A DNA stretch of 13,283 nt from positions 1-13,283 of the forward strand of contig JAISID010000032.1 in assembly GCA_031262205.1 (NCBI GenBank), in the 5' to 3' direction. A program made the translations under genes and the position numbers. The stretch comes from Holosporales bacterium. Its GTDB lineage: Bacteria > Pseudomonadota > Alphaproteobacteria > RUG11792. The notes below the pieces were generated by a model that was not told the origin of the DNA, made no database searches, and worked only from the letters and a program-made list of their open reading frames with translations. Shown here piece after piece: positions 5,749 to 12,621 of this stretch; position 1 is the first letter of the stretch, and each line of letters begins with the position of its first letter.

Positions 5749-5935
5749 GAAGTTTAGAAAATATCGGCTTTACGAGGAAACGGCGGCGTTCGGCTTAGCG
5801 TTAGGCTGCTTCTGCAAGGTTGCCAAGATAGAGGAGGGAACGGCGAAGCGCGCGGTCGCAAAACCAATCGTAGAACCGTACGAGAAGAACTTAAAATTTT
5901 GGGCTGCGTTTTTGAGCAGACGAAGACGACTATAG
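5645..5935 (+). CDS. Small putative membrane protein, TTG start
   Basis: A 96-residue ORF from a TTG preceded by a strong purine tract (GAGGGGAG at 5633-5640, 4 nt spacing). It has one hydrophobic segment (about residues 6-24, APLVYLVFAAAVGSIYGAI), then a basic stretch (RRIFARLKKFRKYR) consistent with a cytoplasmic face, and a charged C-terminus ending in SRRRRL. Codon choice looks coding throughout. It overlaps the preceding ORF by 104 nt in a different frame. Joined to that ORF by a +1 shift, it would give a two-segment membrane protein. No known family is recognised. Confidence 0.45.
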   Translation: MEAFVAPLVYLVFAAAVGSIYGAIWTFRRIFARLKKFRKYRLYEETAAFGLALGCFCKVAKIEEGTAKRAVAKPIVEPYEKNLKFWAAFLSRRRRL

Positions 5936-6204
5936 GCATTGCGACGCCGACGGCCTAAGAAATCCTCTTTTATAATATATCGTCAAAAAGGTTCCAAGCG
6001 ACTTGAAAAGGAGCTTTAATATCTGGAGATATATTTTTCTCGCCTTTGCAATAACTAAATTTTAGCAAACTGTTCTTTGACGTTTGGCAAGCGTTGGTTT
6101 TGTATATGAGGAAACATGGCTGAAGGTTAAGGAACATTAGTATTCTAAGATGTTATAGGTTGTAAAATTATTTACAAACATACATATTAAGATCTCATTT
6201 TTAA
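5936..6204. other. Intergenic, nothing recognised
   Basis: AT-rich DNA between the small membrane ORFs and repeat A copy 2. I find no convincing open frame on either strand, no T-loop of a tRNA and no hairpin followed by a T-tract. Confidence 0.4.
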
Positions 6205-6289
6205 GGGCGGCGGCTTTCGCAGTATTAACTGCGAGCGAGCTATGAAGCTCGGGTTCGGCTTCGCCGAACAAGCCGCCGCCCTCTCAAAT
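6205..6289. repeat. Cloverleaf-like palindromic repeat A, copy 2
   Basis: Same orientation and architecture as the copy at the left edge. The outer 11-bp stem is 6205-6215/6271-6281. The hairpins are 6217-6223/6228-6234 (loop ATTA), 6236-6241/6246-6251 (loop ATGA) and 6253-6259/6263-6269 (loop TTC). Compared with copy 1, one stem pair changes C-G to T-A, the neighbouring G-C becomes a T-G (wobble) pair, the second loop changes two bases, and the third hairpin is 3 nt shorter but still pairs fully. The differences therefore largely keep the fold. The shared tail TCTCAAAT ends one base before element B copy 2. Confidence 0.85.
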
Positions 6290-6290
6290 A

Positions 6291-6436
6291 TAATATTTCT
6301 CTTTTGGCTCGCTCGATTATACCGATTTATCACGCGTAACTTGTCAAGGGACGCTTCGCTTTGCTCAGCTCTAAAGCCCTTGACAAGACGCTTTATAAAT
6401 CGGTCGAGATATCCTCGTTCCAAAAGATAAATATTA
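6291..6436. mobile_element. 146-bp palindromic element B, copy 2 (inverted)
   Basis: Opposite orientation to the copy at 1828-1973 and exactly the same length. Terminal repeats are TAATATTTCTCTTTTGG (6291-6307) and CCAAAAGATAAATATTA (6420-6436). The internal stem ACTTGTCAAGGG/CCCTTGACAAG is retained. Differences cluster in the central loop, with roughly nine substitutions and two compensating one-base indels by eye. The 15-mer CGTTAACGCCGGTAT at 6474-6488 matches, inverted, the one at 1775-1789 beside copy 1 at a similar distance. The ancestral unit may therefore have been nearer 200 bp. Confidence 0.7.
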
Positions 6437-6864
6437 TTGGGGAGCTTTTCTGTCTTATAGTCCGGTTTCTCGTCGTTAACGCCGGTATTCTGAACTTTGG
6501 GAAGGAACAGACTAATACGCTAAACGTTACTAAATGGGGAATCATTTGCAGCTGATTCCTGTCGGCAACTTGGCGCGATAACTTTTCTTTACGGTTATAT
6601 TTTTTTTACATACAAACCTCGCTCATAGGAGGCTAGGGAACGCTCCTCATTTATTCGCTGAACGATGAAAACGATTCCAAAATGTATTTATTAATTCCGG
6701 TTAGCAATGGTTTTTCCCCCATTCTTTTTTAACTGCGTTTCTTATATCTAAATAGCGCTTGCGTTTTGTTGAAAACTTCGCTTTAGCAAGTTTTGTTTTT
6801 TAAAACTATTTCATGCAATAGTTGTTATTGCGTACAACCATTTAAGGATATTAGAGGAGGCGAT
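6437..6864. other. Gene-free stretch downstream of bamE
   Basis: No supported gene on either strand. Visible features are small: the inverted 15-mer at 6474-6488 shared with the flank of element B copy 1; GAATCA/TGATTC at about 6539-6558; and a 7-bp inverted repeat AAAACTT/AAGTTTT (6772-6778/6788-6794) next to a T-rich tract. The last could be a weak terminator but points in the plus direction, away from bamE transcription. Confidence 0.4.
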
Positions 6865-7341
6865 TTATTTGTCGCTATATGCTTTTCTGTATTTGCCAAG
6901 GCCGCTGAATACTTCGCCCCAAACTCCTGCGTTTTTGCCTTGCGTTTCCGTTTTATCGCTTACGGTTTTTATAGATTGTTCTTCCGCCCCTTTGCTTACG
7001 GCTTTAACTACTCCGTTTTTATTAAACGAAACAATCACCGTTTTTTGATCTACGACTTTTGGGTCTAAAAATCCATTTTTCTCAGTTCGCTTCGAAACGT
7101 AATACCAGTTGTAGCTTCCGTCGTCCGCAATAATAGACGATCTTATAGTCGGCGAGCCTAGTTTTTCAAAAACCGTTTGTTCGTCGTCTTTTCCGACTAG
7201 TATCTTACTAAATGCGGCAGGCTCGATAACGTATCCTCGATTCATAGTGATCTTTTCGCAAGCGGATACGCAAAGAATCATGATTACGACTGTGATATTT
7301 CTTCGCCAACCGCGCGCTATACGTTTTAATTCTAATGCCAT
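6865..7341 (-). CDS. bamE: Outer membrane assembly lipoprotein BamE (SmpA/OmlA family)
   Basis: Lipoprotein subunit of the BAM complex, which inserts beta-barrel proteins into the outer membrane (158 aa). A basic N-terminus and a hydrophobic stretch end in the lipobox CVSAC, so the acylated Cys is residue 28. The SmpA/OmlA domain follows: RGYVIEP (35-41), a segment ending in LGSP (61-64), WYYVS (79-83) and FLDPKVVDQ, the pattern seen in alphaproteobacterial BamE. The C-terminal 40 residues are Lys/Gln-rich and end in a VWGEVFSGLGKYRK helix. The ATG at 7341 gives a sensible signal peptide; no good Shine-Dalgarno precedes it. It is 219 nt downstream of rplQ on the same strand and probably has its own promoter. 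Confidence 0.9.
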   Translation of the reverse strand: MALELKRIARGWRRNITVVIMILCVSACEKITMNRGYVIEPAAFSKILVGKDDEQTVFEKLGSPTIRSSIIADDGSYNWYYVSKRTEKNGFLDPKVVDQKTVIVSFNKNGVVKAVSKGAEEQSIKTVSDKTETQGKNAGVWGEVFSGLGKYRKAYSDK

Positions 7342-7379
7342 TATTTTTTACAAGGAAACTTCCACCGATTTATAAAAAG

Positions 7380-7409
7380 ATTATAACCTGCGTTTCTTCT
7401 AAAAGAAAC
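7380..7409 (-). promoter_or_regulatory. Candidate bamE promoter with an inverted repeat upstream of the -10
   Basis: A perfect TATAAT lies at 7380-7385 on the minus strand, about 40 nt before the bamE ATG, with no good -35 box. A perfect 7-bp inverted repeat GTTTCTT/AAGAAAC (7392-7398/7403-7409, 4-nt loop) covers the spacer and -35 region. This is where a repressor or an activator replacing the -35 contact could bind. Confidence 0.35.
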
Positions 7410-7560
7410 TTGAAAGTTGCTGTTTTACAAACAATCAACTATATCTAGAAACCTTCTGCTACGCCCTGCCATAAACCAAGAGACTATTTCTGGATCATAA
7501 TAACTCATCTGTAACTATACTTGCTTGTTAAAGACTCTTATTTTTCAATTGCAACTTTGC

Positions 7561-7938
7561 TTAATTAACTACCTCGCTTGATTTACGTTCGACAAATTCG
7601 ATTACGGCCATTGGCGCGGCGTCTCCATACCTAAAGCCGGCTTTCATTATTCTTATGTATCCGCCGGGTCTATTGGCAAATCTTGGAGCGATATCGTTAA
7701 ACAATTTCTTAACCGCTTTGTCGCTCTGCAACTTTGCTATAGCAAGCCGACGAGCATGAAGCGATCCGCTTCTCGCTTTAGTTATAAGTCTTTCTACAAT
7801 CGGTCTTAGTTCTTTCGCCTTTGGCAATGTTGTTTTAATCTGCTCATGTTCCAACAAAGAACACGACATAGCTCTAAACATAGCCTGCCTATGCGAACTA
7901 GTTCTATTTAATCTGCGTTTTGCAAAACCATGTCTCAT
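7561..7938 (-). CDS. rplQ: 50S ribosomal protein L17
   Basis: Large-subunit ribosomal protein L17 (125 aa), the last gene of the alpha operon. The N-terminus MRHGFAKRRLNRTSSHRQAMFRAM is shown here only by its hallmarks: RHG, the LNR-x2-SHR block (residues 10-16) and the following basic helix. The central KAKELRPIVERLITKA and the C-terminal GGYIRI, RxGDAAPMAVIEFVE segments are typical. The ATG has GGAGAG seven nt upstream. It follows rpoA after 17 nt. The C-terminal tail after VIEFVE is only about ten residues, shorter than in many alphaproteobacteria. No clear intrinsic terminator follows within the 219 nt before bamE. Confidence 0.97.
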   Translation of the reverse strand: MRHGFAKRRLNRTSSHRQAMFRAMSCSLLEHEQIKTTLPKAKELRPIVERLITKARSGSLHARRLAIAKLQSDKAVKKLFNDIAPRFANRPGGYIRIMKAGFRYGDAAPMAVIEFVERKSSEVVN

Positions 7939-7955
7939 AAAATACTCTCCAACAA

Positions 7956-8969
7956 TTAATTATACTGATCGTCTAGCTTCTTCACCAATTCGTCCAAATT
8001 ATCTGGAGGCCAGCCGGGAACCGACATTCCAAACGACAATCCCATCTTCTCTAACAATACTTTGATTTCGTTCAAAGACTTTCTTCCGAAATTAGGAGTT
8101 CTTAACATATCGTTTTCCGTCCTTTGAATTAAATCGCCTATATAAAATACGTTTTCGTTCTTTAAGCAGTTCGCAGACCTAACCGATAACTCAAGCTCGT
8201 CGACTTTACGAAGCAAATTTTTATTAAACGGAAACTCCTCGTTAGTCTTTTTCTCTTCGTATACCGTAGACTCGTCGAAGTTAATAAAGTAAGCGAAATG
8301 ATCTCTTAAAATTGCGCTTGCTTGATCCAAAGCGCCGTCCGGCCTGATGGAACCGTCCGTTTTTATTGTTAATATTAATTTATCGCAGTCCATGCTTTGC
8401 CCTACCCTAGTTTGTTCGACTTTAAAATCAACTAACTCAACGGGGCTAAATATAGCGTCTATAGGTATTAACCCTATAACGTTATTCTGCTCTGGATTAC
8501 GCGATGCTGGAACGTAGCCTTTGCCATTGTCAATCGTTAACTCCATGTTTATTTTTGCATCGTTTTCTAACGTACAAATAACATGTTCGGGATCAAGTAT
8601 TTCAATGTCGCTTGAACACTCTATATCTTTAGCGCAAACAACTTTTGCTCCGCAAGCCTCCAATTTAACTTTTTTTGCGTGCTCCGAATGCGACTTCACT
8701 CTCAAAGACTTTAGATTTAAAACTATCTCTACGACGTCTTCTCTTACGCCGGGGATAGTGGAGAACTCATGAGCTACTCCGTTTATTTTCACAAAAGTTA
8801 TAGCCGAACCGCTTATCGATGACAAAAGAACTCTTCTTAAAGCATTCCCAATCGTAGCACCGAATCCTCTTTCAAGAGGATCTATTACTATAATCGCTTC
8901 CCTCAATTTAGGATCGGTATACTTAACGTCAACCTTTCCTGGTTTTATTAATGTCTTCCAAGTATTCAA
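7956..8969 (-). CDS. rpoA: DNA-directed RNA polymerase subunit alpha
   Basis: Alpha subunit of RNA polymerase (337 aa, a normal length). The N-terminal dimerisation and assembly domain (about 1-230) shows LERGFGATIGNALRRVLLSS and GVREDVVEIVLNLK. A linker of about 20 residues leads to the C-terminal DNA- and activator-binding domain (about 255-325), with the helix-hairpin-helix segment ELSVRSANCLKN and the TPNFGRKSLNEIK block. The start codon is TTG at 8969, supported by GGAG 8 nt upstream and by the expected start NTWKTLIKP, which lines up with the usual NWxxLIKP. It sits between rpsK (25 nt) and rplQ (17 nt). A TTG start may lower its translation relative to the ribosomal proteins. Confidence 0.98.
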   Translation of the reverse strand: MNTWKTLIKPGKVDVKYTDPKLREAIIVIDPLERGFGATIGNALRRVLLSSISGSAITFVKINGVAHEFSTIPGVREDVVEIVLNLKSLRVKSHSEHAKKVKLEACGAKVVCAKDIECSSDIEILDPEHVICTLENDAKINMELTIDNGKGYVPASRNPEQNNVIGLIPIDAIFSPVELVDFKVEQTRVGQSMDCDKLILTIKTDGSIRPDGALDQASAILRDHFAYFINFDESTVYEEKKTNEEFPFNKNLLRKVDELELSVRSANCLKNENVFYIGDLIQRTENDMLRTPNFGRKSLNEIKVLLEKMGLSFGMSVPGWPPDNLDELVKKLDDQYN

Positions 8970-8994
8970 AGCAAAACTCCAAAATTAAATAATT

Positions 8995-9387
8995 CTAGTT
9001 TCTACGAGCCTTAGGCGCTCTGCATCCATTATGAGGCAATGGAGTAACGTCCGTTATAGAGGTTACGACAAATCCAGCCGATTGAAGAGACCTTATAGCC
9101 GTCTCTCTTCCAGAACCAGGTCCTTTAACAACGACTCTAACATTCTTGACTCCATGCGCGGCGGCTTTTTTCGCAGCGGCTTCCGCAGCCAATTGAGCGG
9201 CGTATGGAGTAGATTTTCTAGAACCCTTAAAACCGACTATTCCTCCAGAACCATAGGCTATAGTATTTCCGGATTCGTCCGCTATAGTCACTATCGTGTT
9301 ATTAAACGTCGCGTTAATATATGCAACTGCATTTACAACGTTTTTACGTTCGCTTCTTTTAACTCTATTTAAAGTCTTCTGAGCCAT
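8995..9387 (-). CDS. rpsK: 30S ribosomal protein S11
   Basis: Small-subunit protein S11 (130 aa), which lies on the platform and contacts 16S rRNA near the E-site. Diagnostic segments are AYINATFNNTIVTI, GFKGSRKSTPYAAQ, GPGSGRETAIRSLQ and the C-terminal PHNGCRAPKARR. The last varies from the common CRPPKRRR but keeps its basic character. The ATG has AGGA five nt upstream. It lies 23 nt after rpsM and 25 nt before rpoA. rpsD, which separates these genes in gammaproteobacteria, is absent. Confidence 0.98.
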   Translation of the reverse strand: MAQKTLNRVKRSERKNVVNAVAYINATFNNTIVTIADESGNTIAYGSGGIVGFKGSRKSTPYAAQLAAEAAAKKAAAHGVKNVRVVVKGPGSGRETAIRSLQSAGFVVTSITDVTPLPHNGCRAPKARRN

Positions 9388-9410
9388 AAATTTCCTATCG
9401 TAAAAAACTA

Positions 9411-9788
9411 TTATCTAGGCGCTATCTTTTTACCAGCGATTGGAATTGCTTTCCCTTTTCTGGTTCTTGCGTTTGTGTGGGTTCTTTGTCCTCTAACCGG
9501 CAATCCTTTTCTATGACGCAATCCTCTGTAACATCCAAGGTCTGTCACTCTCTTTATATTTAAAGAAACCTCTCTTCTAAGATCTCCTTCAACCTTATAA
9601 TCGCTATCTATAACTTCTCTTATTTTAAGAACTTCGGCATCGGTTAAATCAAAAACTCTTTTTGATTCGGGGATGCCAGTTTTTTTCATTATACACTTCG
9701 CATTATAAGGTCCTATGCCGTATATGTAGGTTAAACCGACTATAACTCTTTTCTGCGTAGGAATATTAACGCCTGCGATACGAGCCAC
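9411..9788 (-). CDS. rpsM: 30S ribosomal protein S13
   Basis: Small-subunit head protein S13 (125 aa), which forms bridges to the 50S subunit and contacts P-site tRNA. Diagnostic segments are ARIAGVNIP, the YIYGIGPYNAKCI helix-turn (21-33), DLRREVSLNIKRVTDLGCYRGLRHRKGLPVRGQ in pieces such as CYRGLRHRKGLPVRGQRT, and the basic tail ending KKIAPR. The start is GTG at 9788, confirmed by AGGAG eight nt upstream and by the family N-terminus. It overlaps the TAG stop of the upstream adenylate-kinase paralogue by one base, so translation is probably coupled to that gene. Confidence 0.98.
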   Translation of the reverse strand: MARIAGVNIPTQKRVIVGLTYIYGIGPYNAKCIMKKTGIPESKRVFDLTDAEVLKIREVIDSDYKVEGDLRREVSLNIKRVTDLGCYRGLRHRKGLPVRGQRTHTNARTRKGKAIPIAGKKIAPR

Positions 9789-10579
9789 TATTTACTCTCC
9801 TTCTTTAAATCTAAACTTTTAAATATCTGATCTCTAACTTCTTCGGCAGAGGCGTCTGCCTCTATATTACACAAAATGCCAGCGCTTTTGTAATAATTAA
9901 TTACAGACTGAGTTTCCTTGTTATACGTTTTAAATCTATTTTTCAAGGACTCTTTGTTATTATCGTCCGCTCTCACGTTGAATCCCTTGCCCCCGCAAAC
10001 GTCGCAAACGCCTTTTTTAGACGGGTTCAAATGGAATTTATTATATATCTTGCCGCACTTCTTGCACGAATATCTGCCGAATATTCTTTTGACTGCCGCT
10101 TCTTCTTGAATAACAAAATTCAAAACGACGTCTATTTTCTTACCAAACTTTTTTAGCACGAGATCGAAACCTTTAGCCTGCTCGGCTTCTCTAGGCCATC
10201 CCTCAAACAATACGTTCTTTTTGGCAACGTCTTTTATTCCCTCTAATTTCTGCTCGACAAGATTCACGGTAATTGAAGCCGGCACTAATTTGCCTTCTTT
10301 CATAATGTCGCCGAGAGTTTTCCCATCGGGCGTTGCGACCATATCTTTATTGTCCCGCAATAAATCTCCCATACCGATCACTATAAAACCGTTATTAGAA
10401 GCGAGATATTCGGCTTGAGTACCCTTCCCGCTGCCTGGACAACCGATAAACACCGCCCATTTATTCGACGATTCATACCGTTGTTTATCAATCGTTCTTT
10501 CGTTGCACGCCGTAAAGAGACTTACCAAAGATAAACACAACATCACGTTGAAAAAACCTTTTCTGAAATTAATTTTCAT
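9788..10579 (-). CDS. Adenylate kinase paralogue with a lipoprotein signal peptide
   Basis: An adenylate-kinase domain (about residues 40-260 of 263) behind an N-terminal lipoprotein signal: MKINFRKG, a hydrophobic core to residue 22, and the lipobox LFTAC with Cys 25. Seen in the kinase domain: P-loop GCPGSGKGT (46-54), GDLLR (71-75), GWPR (127-130) with Gln 134, RIFGR (165-169), a four-cysteine LID (172/175 and 192/195) and RADD (203-206). The arginines, the lysine and the zinc cysteines expected for catalysis are all present. The usual Asp of DGFPR is Glu 126. Phe at -3 of the lipobox is permitted but not the commonest residue. No internal ATG between residue 13 and the P-loop could give a leaderless form. 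It is a tandem duplicate of the upstream adk, overlapping it by 11 nt, with GGAGG 12 nt before the ATG. Prediction: a membrane-anchored, non-cytoplasmic adenylate kinase. Inactive binding or a cytoplasmic form is the alternative. Confidence 0.88.
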   Translation of the reverse strand: MKINFRKGFFNVMLCLSLVSLFTACNERTIDKQRYESSNKWAVFIGCPGSGKGTQAEYLASNNGFIVIGMGDLLRDNKDMVATPDGKTLGDIMKEGKLVPASITVNLVEQKLEGIKDVAKKNVLFEGWPREAEQAKGFDLVLKKFGKKIDVVLNFVIQEEAAVKRIFGRYSCKKCGKIYNKFHLNPSKKGVCDVCGGKGFNVRADDNNKESLKNRFKTYNKETQSVINYYKSAGILCNIEADASAEEVRDQIFKSLDLKKESK

Positions 10580-11270
10580 TTAAATCCAAAACCTCCAGAA
10601 TAGAGCTTCTAACCTTCATAATATTCATCCTCGCATCGCTGCAAACATCCGCCTTTACGTCGCATAAAACGTTTAATCTCAGATAAAAATCAATTAAAGG
10701 ACGCGTCTTCTCATAATATTCCGACAATCTTTTTTGCAAAGATTCTTTATTATCGTCCGCCCTTCGACTAAATTCGTTTCCTCCGCAAACGTCGCATGTA
10801 TTATCAACTTTAGGCTTCAAAAAGAAATCGTTGTATATCTTACCACACTTTGCGCATTTATATCTACCAAGAATCCTTTTAAATATAACTTCGTCGTCAA
10901 TAACAAAATTTAAAACCTTGCTTATACTCTTTCCAAATTCCTCGCTTAACTTCGACAAAGCCTCGGCTTGACCAAGCGTTCTTGGAAATCCATCGAATAA
11001 AATATTCTTACTCGCCACATTTGAAATCTTCTTTAATTCGTCTCTAACGAAATTGCTTATAACGTCGTCTGGCAACAAAATGCCCGCGTCCACAAGCTCG
11101 CCGACGGTTTTGCCAAATTCTTGAACAACTTTTCCTTTGCTGTTTCTTAGAATATCCCCGACGCAAATAACCGTAAAGTTATTTTCAGAAATAAGACTCT
11201 CGGCCTGAGTCCCTTTGCCGCAACCTGGCGCTCCCAAAAAAACTATCCATAATCCGTTATTGGAAGTCAT
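10569..11270 (-). CDS. adk: Adenylate kinase
   Basis: Cytosolic adenylate kinase (233 aa), interconverting ATP plus AMP and two ADP. Visible motifs are P-loop GAPGCGKGT (13-21), GDILR (38-42), DGFPRT (93-98) with Gln 101, RILGR (132-136), a four-cysteine zinc-type LID (139/142 and 159/162) and RRADD followed by KRLSEYYEKTRPLIDFY. All residues expected for catalysis are present. It keeps the classical alphaproteobacterial place after secY; its ATG overlaps the secY TAA by one base. It has no leader, in contrast to its downstream paralogue, with which it shares the CDVCGG LID core and extensive similarity. It is therefore the likely housekeeping enzyme. Confidence 0.95.
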   Translation of the reverse strand: MTSNNGLWIVFLGAPGCGKGTQAESLISENNFTVICVGDILRNSKGKVVQEFGKTVGELVDAGILLPDDVISNFVRDELKKISNVASKNILFDGFPRTLGQAEALSKLSEEFGKSISKVLNFVIDDEVIFKRILGRYKCAKCGKIYNDFFLKPKVDNTCDVCGGNEFSRRADDNKESLQKRLSEYYEKTRPLIDFYLRLNVLCDVKADVCSDARMNIMKVRSSILEVLDLNEN

Positions 11271-12613
11271 TATATCAGCCCCTTTGCCTTCCCCTTTTTA
11301 AATAACCCTTCATACTGTTGAGCAATCATGTGAGATTGGAATTGCCCAACCGTGTCTATTGAAGTGCTGACGACGATTAACAAACTCGTTCCTCCGAAAT
11401 AGAACGGCAACGATATTTGAGACAACAAAATCTCCGGCAACATACATATCAAACAAAGATATAGCGAACCCACAGTCGTTAACCTCGTAAGGATTGTATC
11501 TATATATTCCGCAGTCGAGTCTCCAGGTCTTATCCCAGGAATATAACTTCCCGATTTTTTCAGGTTATCCGCAGTATCTTTTGAGTTAAACATTAGAGCG
11601 GTATAAAAGAATGAGAAAAATATTATCGCGACCACATAAAATATCATATACAACGGCTGCCCATGATTAAATAATCTGGAAATAGTTCCTAAAATTGAAT
11701 CAGAATCGACCGCGCCAAAACCAGTGATAGTCATTGGCAACAACAATATAGACGAGGCGAATATCGGAGGAATAACGTTTGCGTTATTAATTTTTAAAGG
11801 CAAGTGAGTTCCTTGTTGTTGAGCCGGCATATTTATCATCATTTGTCTTTTAGGATATTGAATAGGGATTCTCCTGCTCGCCTTCTCCATAAAAACGATA
11901 AACGCTATAACGGCGACGACCAAAATCAATAAAACAAACAAAGCCATAACAGATATAGCTCCCTGTTTCCCCATTGCAAACGTATTAAACAAAGCGGAAG
12001 GCAAGTTAGCGACGATACCAGCGTATATAATTATAGAAGAGCCGTTTCCAAGCCCTCGTGAAGATATTTGCTCTCCAAGCCACATTATAAACAACGTGCC
12101 GCCGGTTAAACTCGTCATCGTTGTAAATCTAAACAGAAGCCCAGGGTCTATAACCGCGCATCCAGAATACCCCATCATCCTCTCAAGTCCAACGGCAATG
12201 CCGAATCCTTGCATCAACGCCAGGGCGACGGTACCGTATCTTGTGTATTGATTAATCTTTCTTCTACCTGCTTCCCCTTCTTTTTTTAAAGCCTCCAATT
12301 GAGGAGACATAGAAGTTAGAAGCTGAACGATAATGCTCGCCGAAATGTACGGCATAATGTTCAGTGAGAAAATAGTCATACGACCGATAGCTCCTCCTGA
12401 GAACATATCTAACACGCCGAATAAACCTCCCGCGTGGCTTCTCGTAAATTCCGAAACGACCGCAGGATTTATATTGGGCAAAGGGATATAAGTTCCAAGC
12501 CTGTATATAATCAAAATTACAAGCGTAAACAATATACGCTTTTTCAAATCTTGAGCTTTTTTAAAAGAAGAAAAATTGAAATTTTTCGCTAGTTGCTCTA
12601 TAGGAGAAGCCAT
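11270..12613 (-). CDS. secY: Protein translocase channel subunit SecY
   Basis: Ten-span inner-membrane channel of the Sec translocon (447 aa, a normal length). Hallmarks include LKKRILFTLVILIIYRLGTY in TM1, the plug region GGAIGRMTIFSLNIMPYISA, EGEAGRRKINQYTRY after TM2, PIQYPKR in the C4 loop and GIRPGDSTAEYI in the C5 loop. The ATG at 12613 has AGGA nine nt upstream. It follows rplO after 8 nt and overlaps adk by 1 nt, the standard spc-operon arrangement. It serves export of the TolB, Pal and BamE precursors encoded in the same window. Confidence 0.98.
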   Translation of the reverse strand: MASPIEQLAKNFNFSSFKKAQDLKKRILFTLVILIIYRLGTYIPLPNINPAVVSEFTRSHAGGLFGVLDMFSGGAIGRMTIFSLNIMPYISASIIVQLLTSMSPQLEALKKEGEAGRRKINQYTRYGTVALALMQGFGIAVGLERMMGYSGCAVIDPGLLFRFTTMTSLTGGTLFIMWLGEQISSRGLGNGSSIIIYAGIVANLPSALFNTFAMGKQGAISVMALFVLLILVVAVIAFIVFMEKASRRIPIQYPKRQMMINMPAQQQGTHLPLKINNANVIPPIFASSILLLPMTITGFGAVDSDSILGTISRLFNHGQPLYMIFYVVAIIFFSFFYTALMFNSKDTADNLKKSGSYIPGIRPGDSTAEYIDTILTRLTTVGSLYLCLICMLPEILLSQISLPFYFGGTSLLIVVSTSIDTVGQFQSHMIAQQYEGLFKKGKAKGLI

Positions 12614-12621
12614 TTATTTTC

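Noticed and set aside
6242..6430. Open frames across repeats A and B (both strands)
   Set aside because: They are produced by the palindromic repeats themselves and have no start signals or protein-like composition.
9031..9372. 113-codon plus-strand frame opposite rpsK
   Set aside because: Antisense shadow of a certain ribosomal protein gene; rich in Ser and Arg with no start signal.
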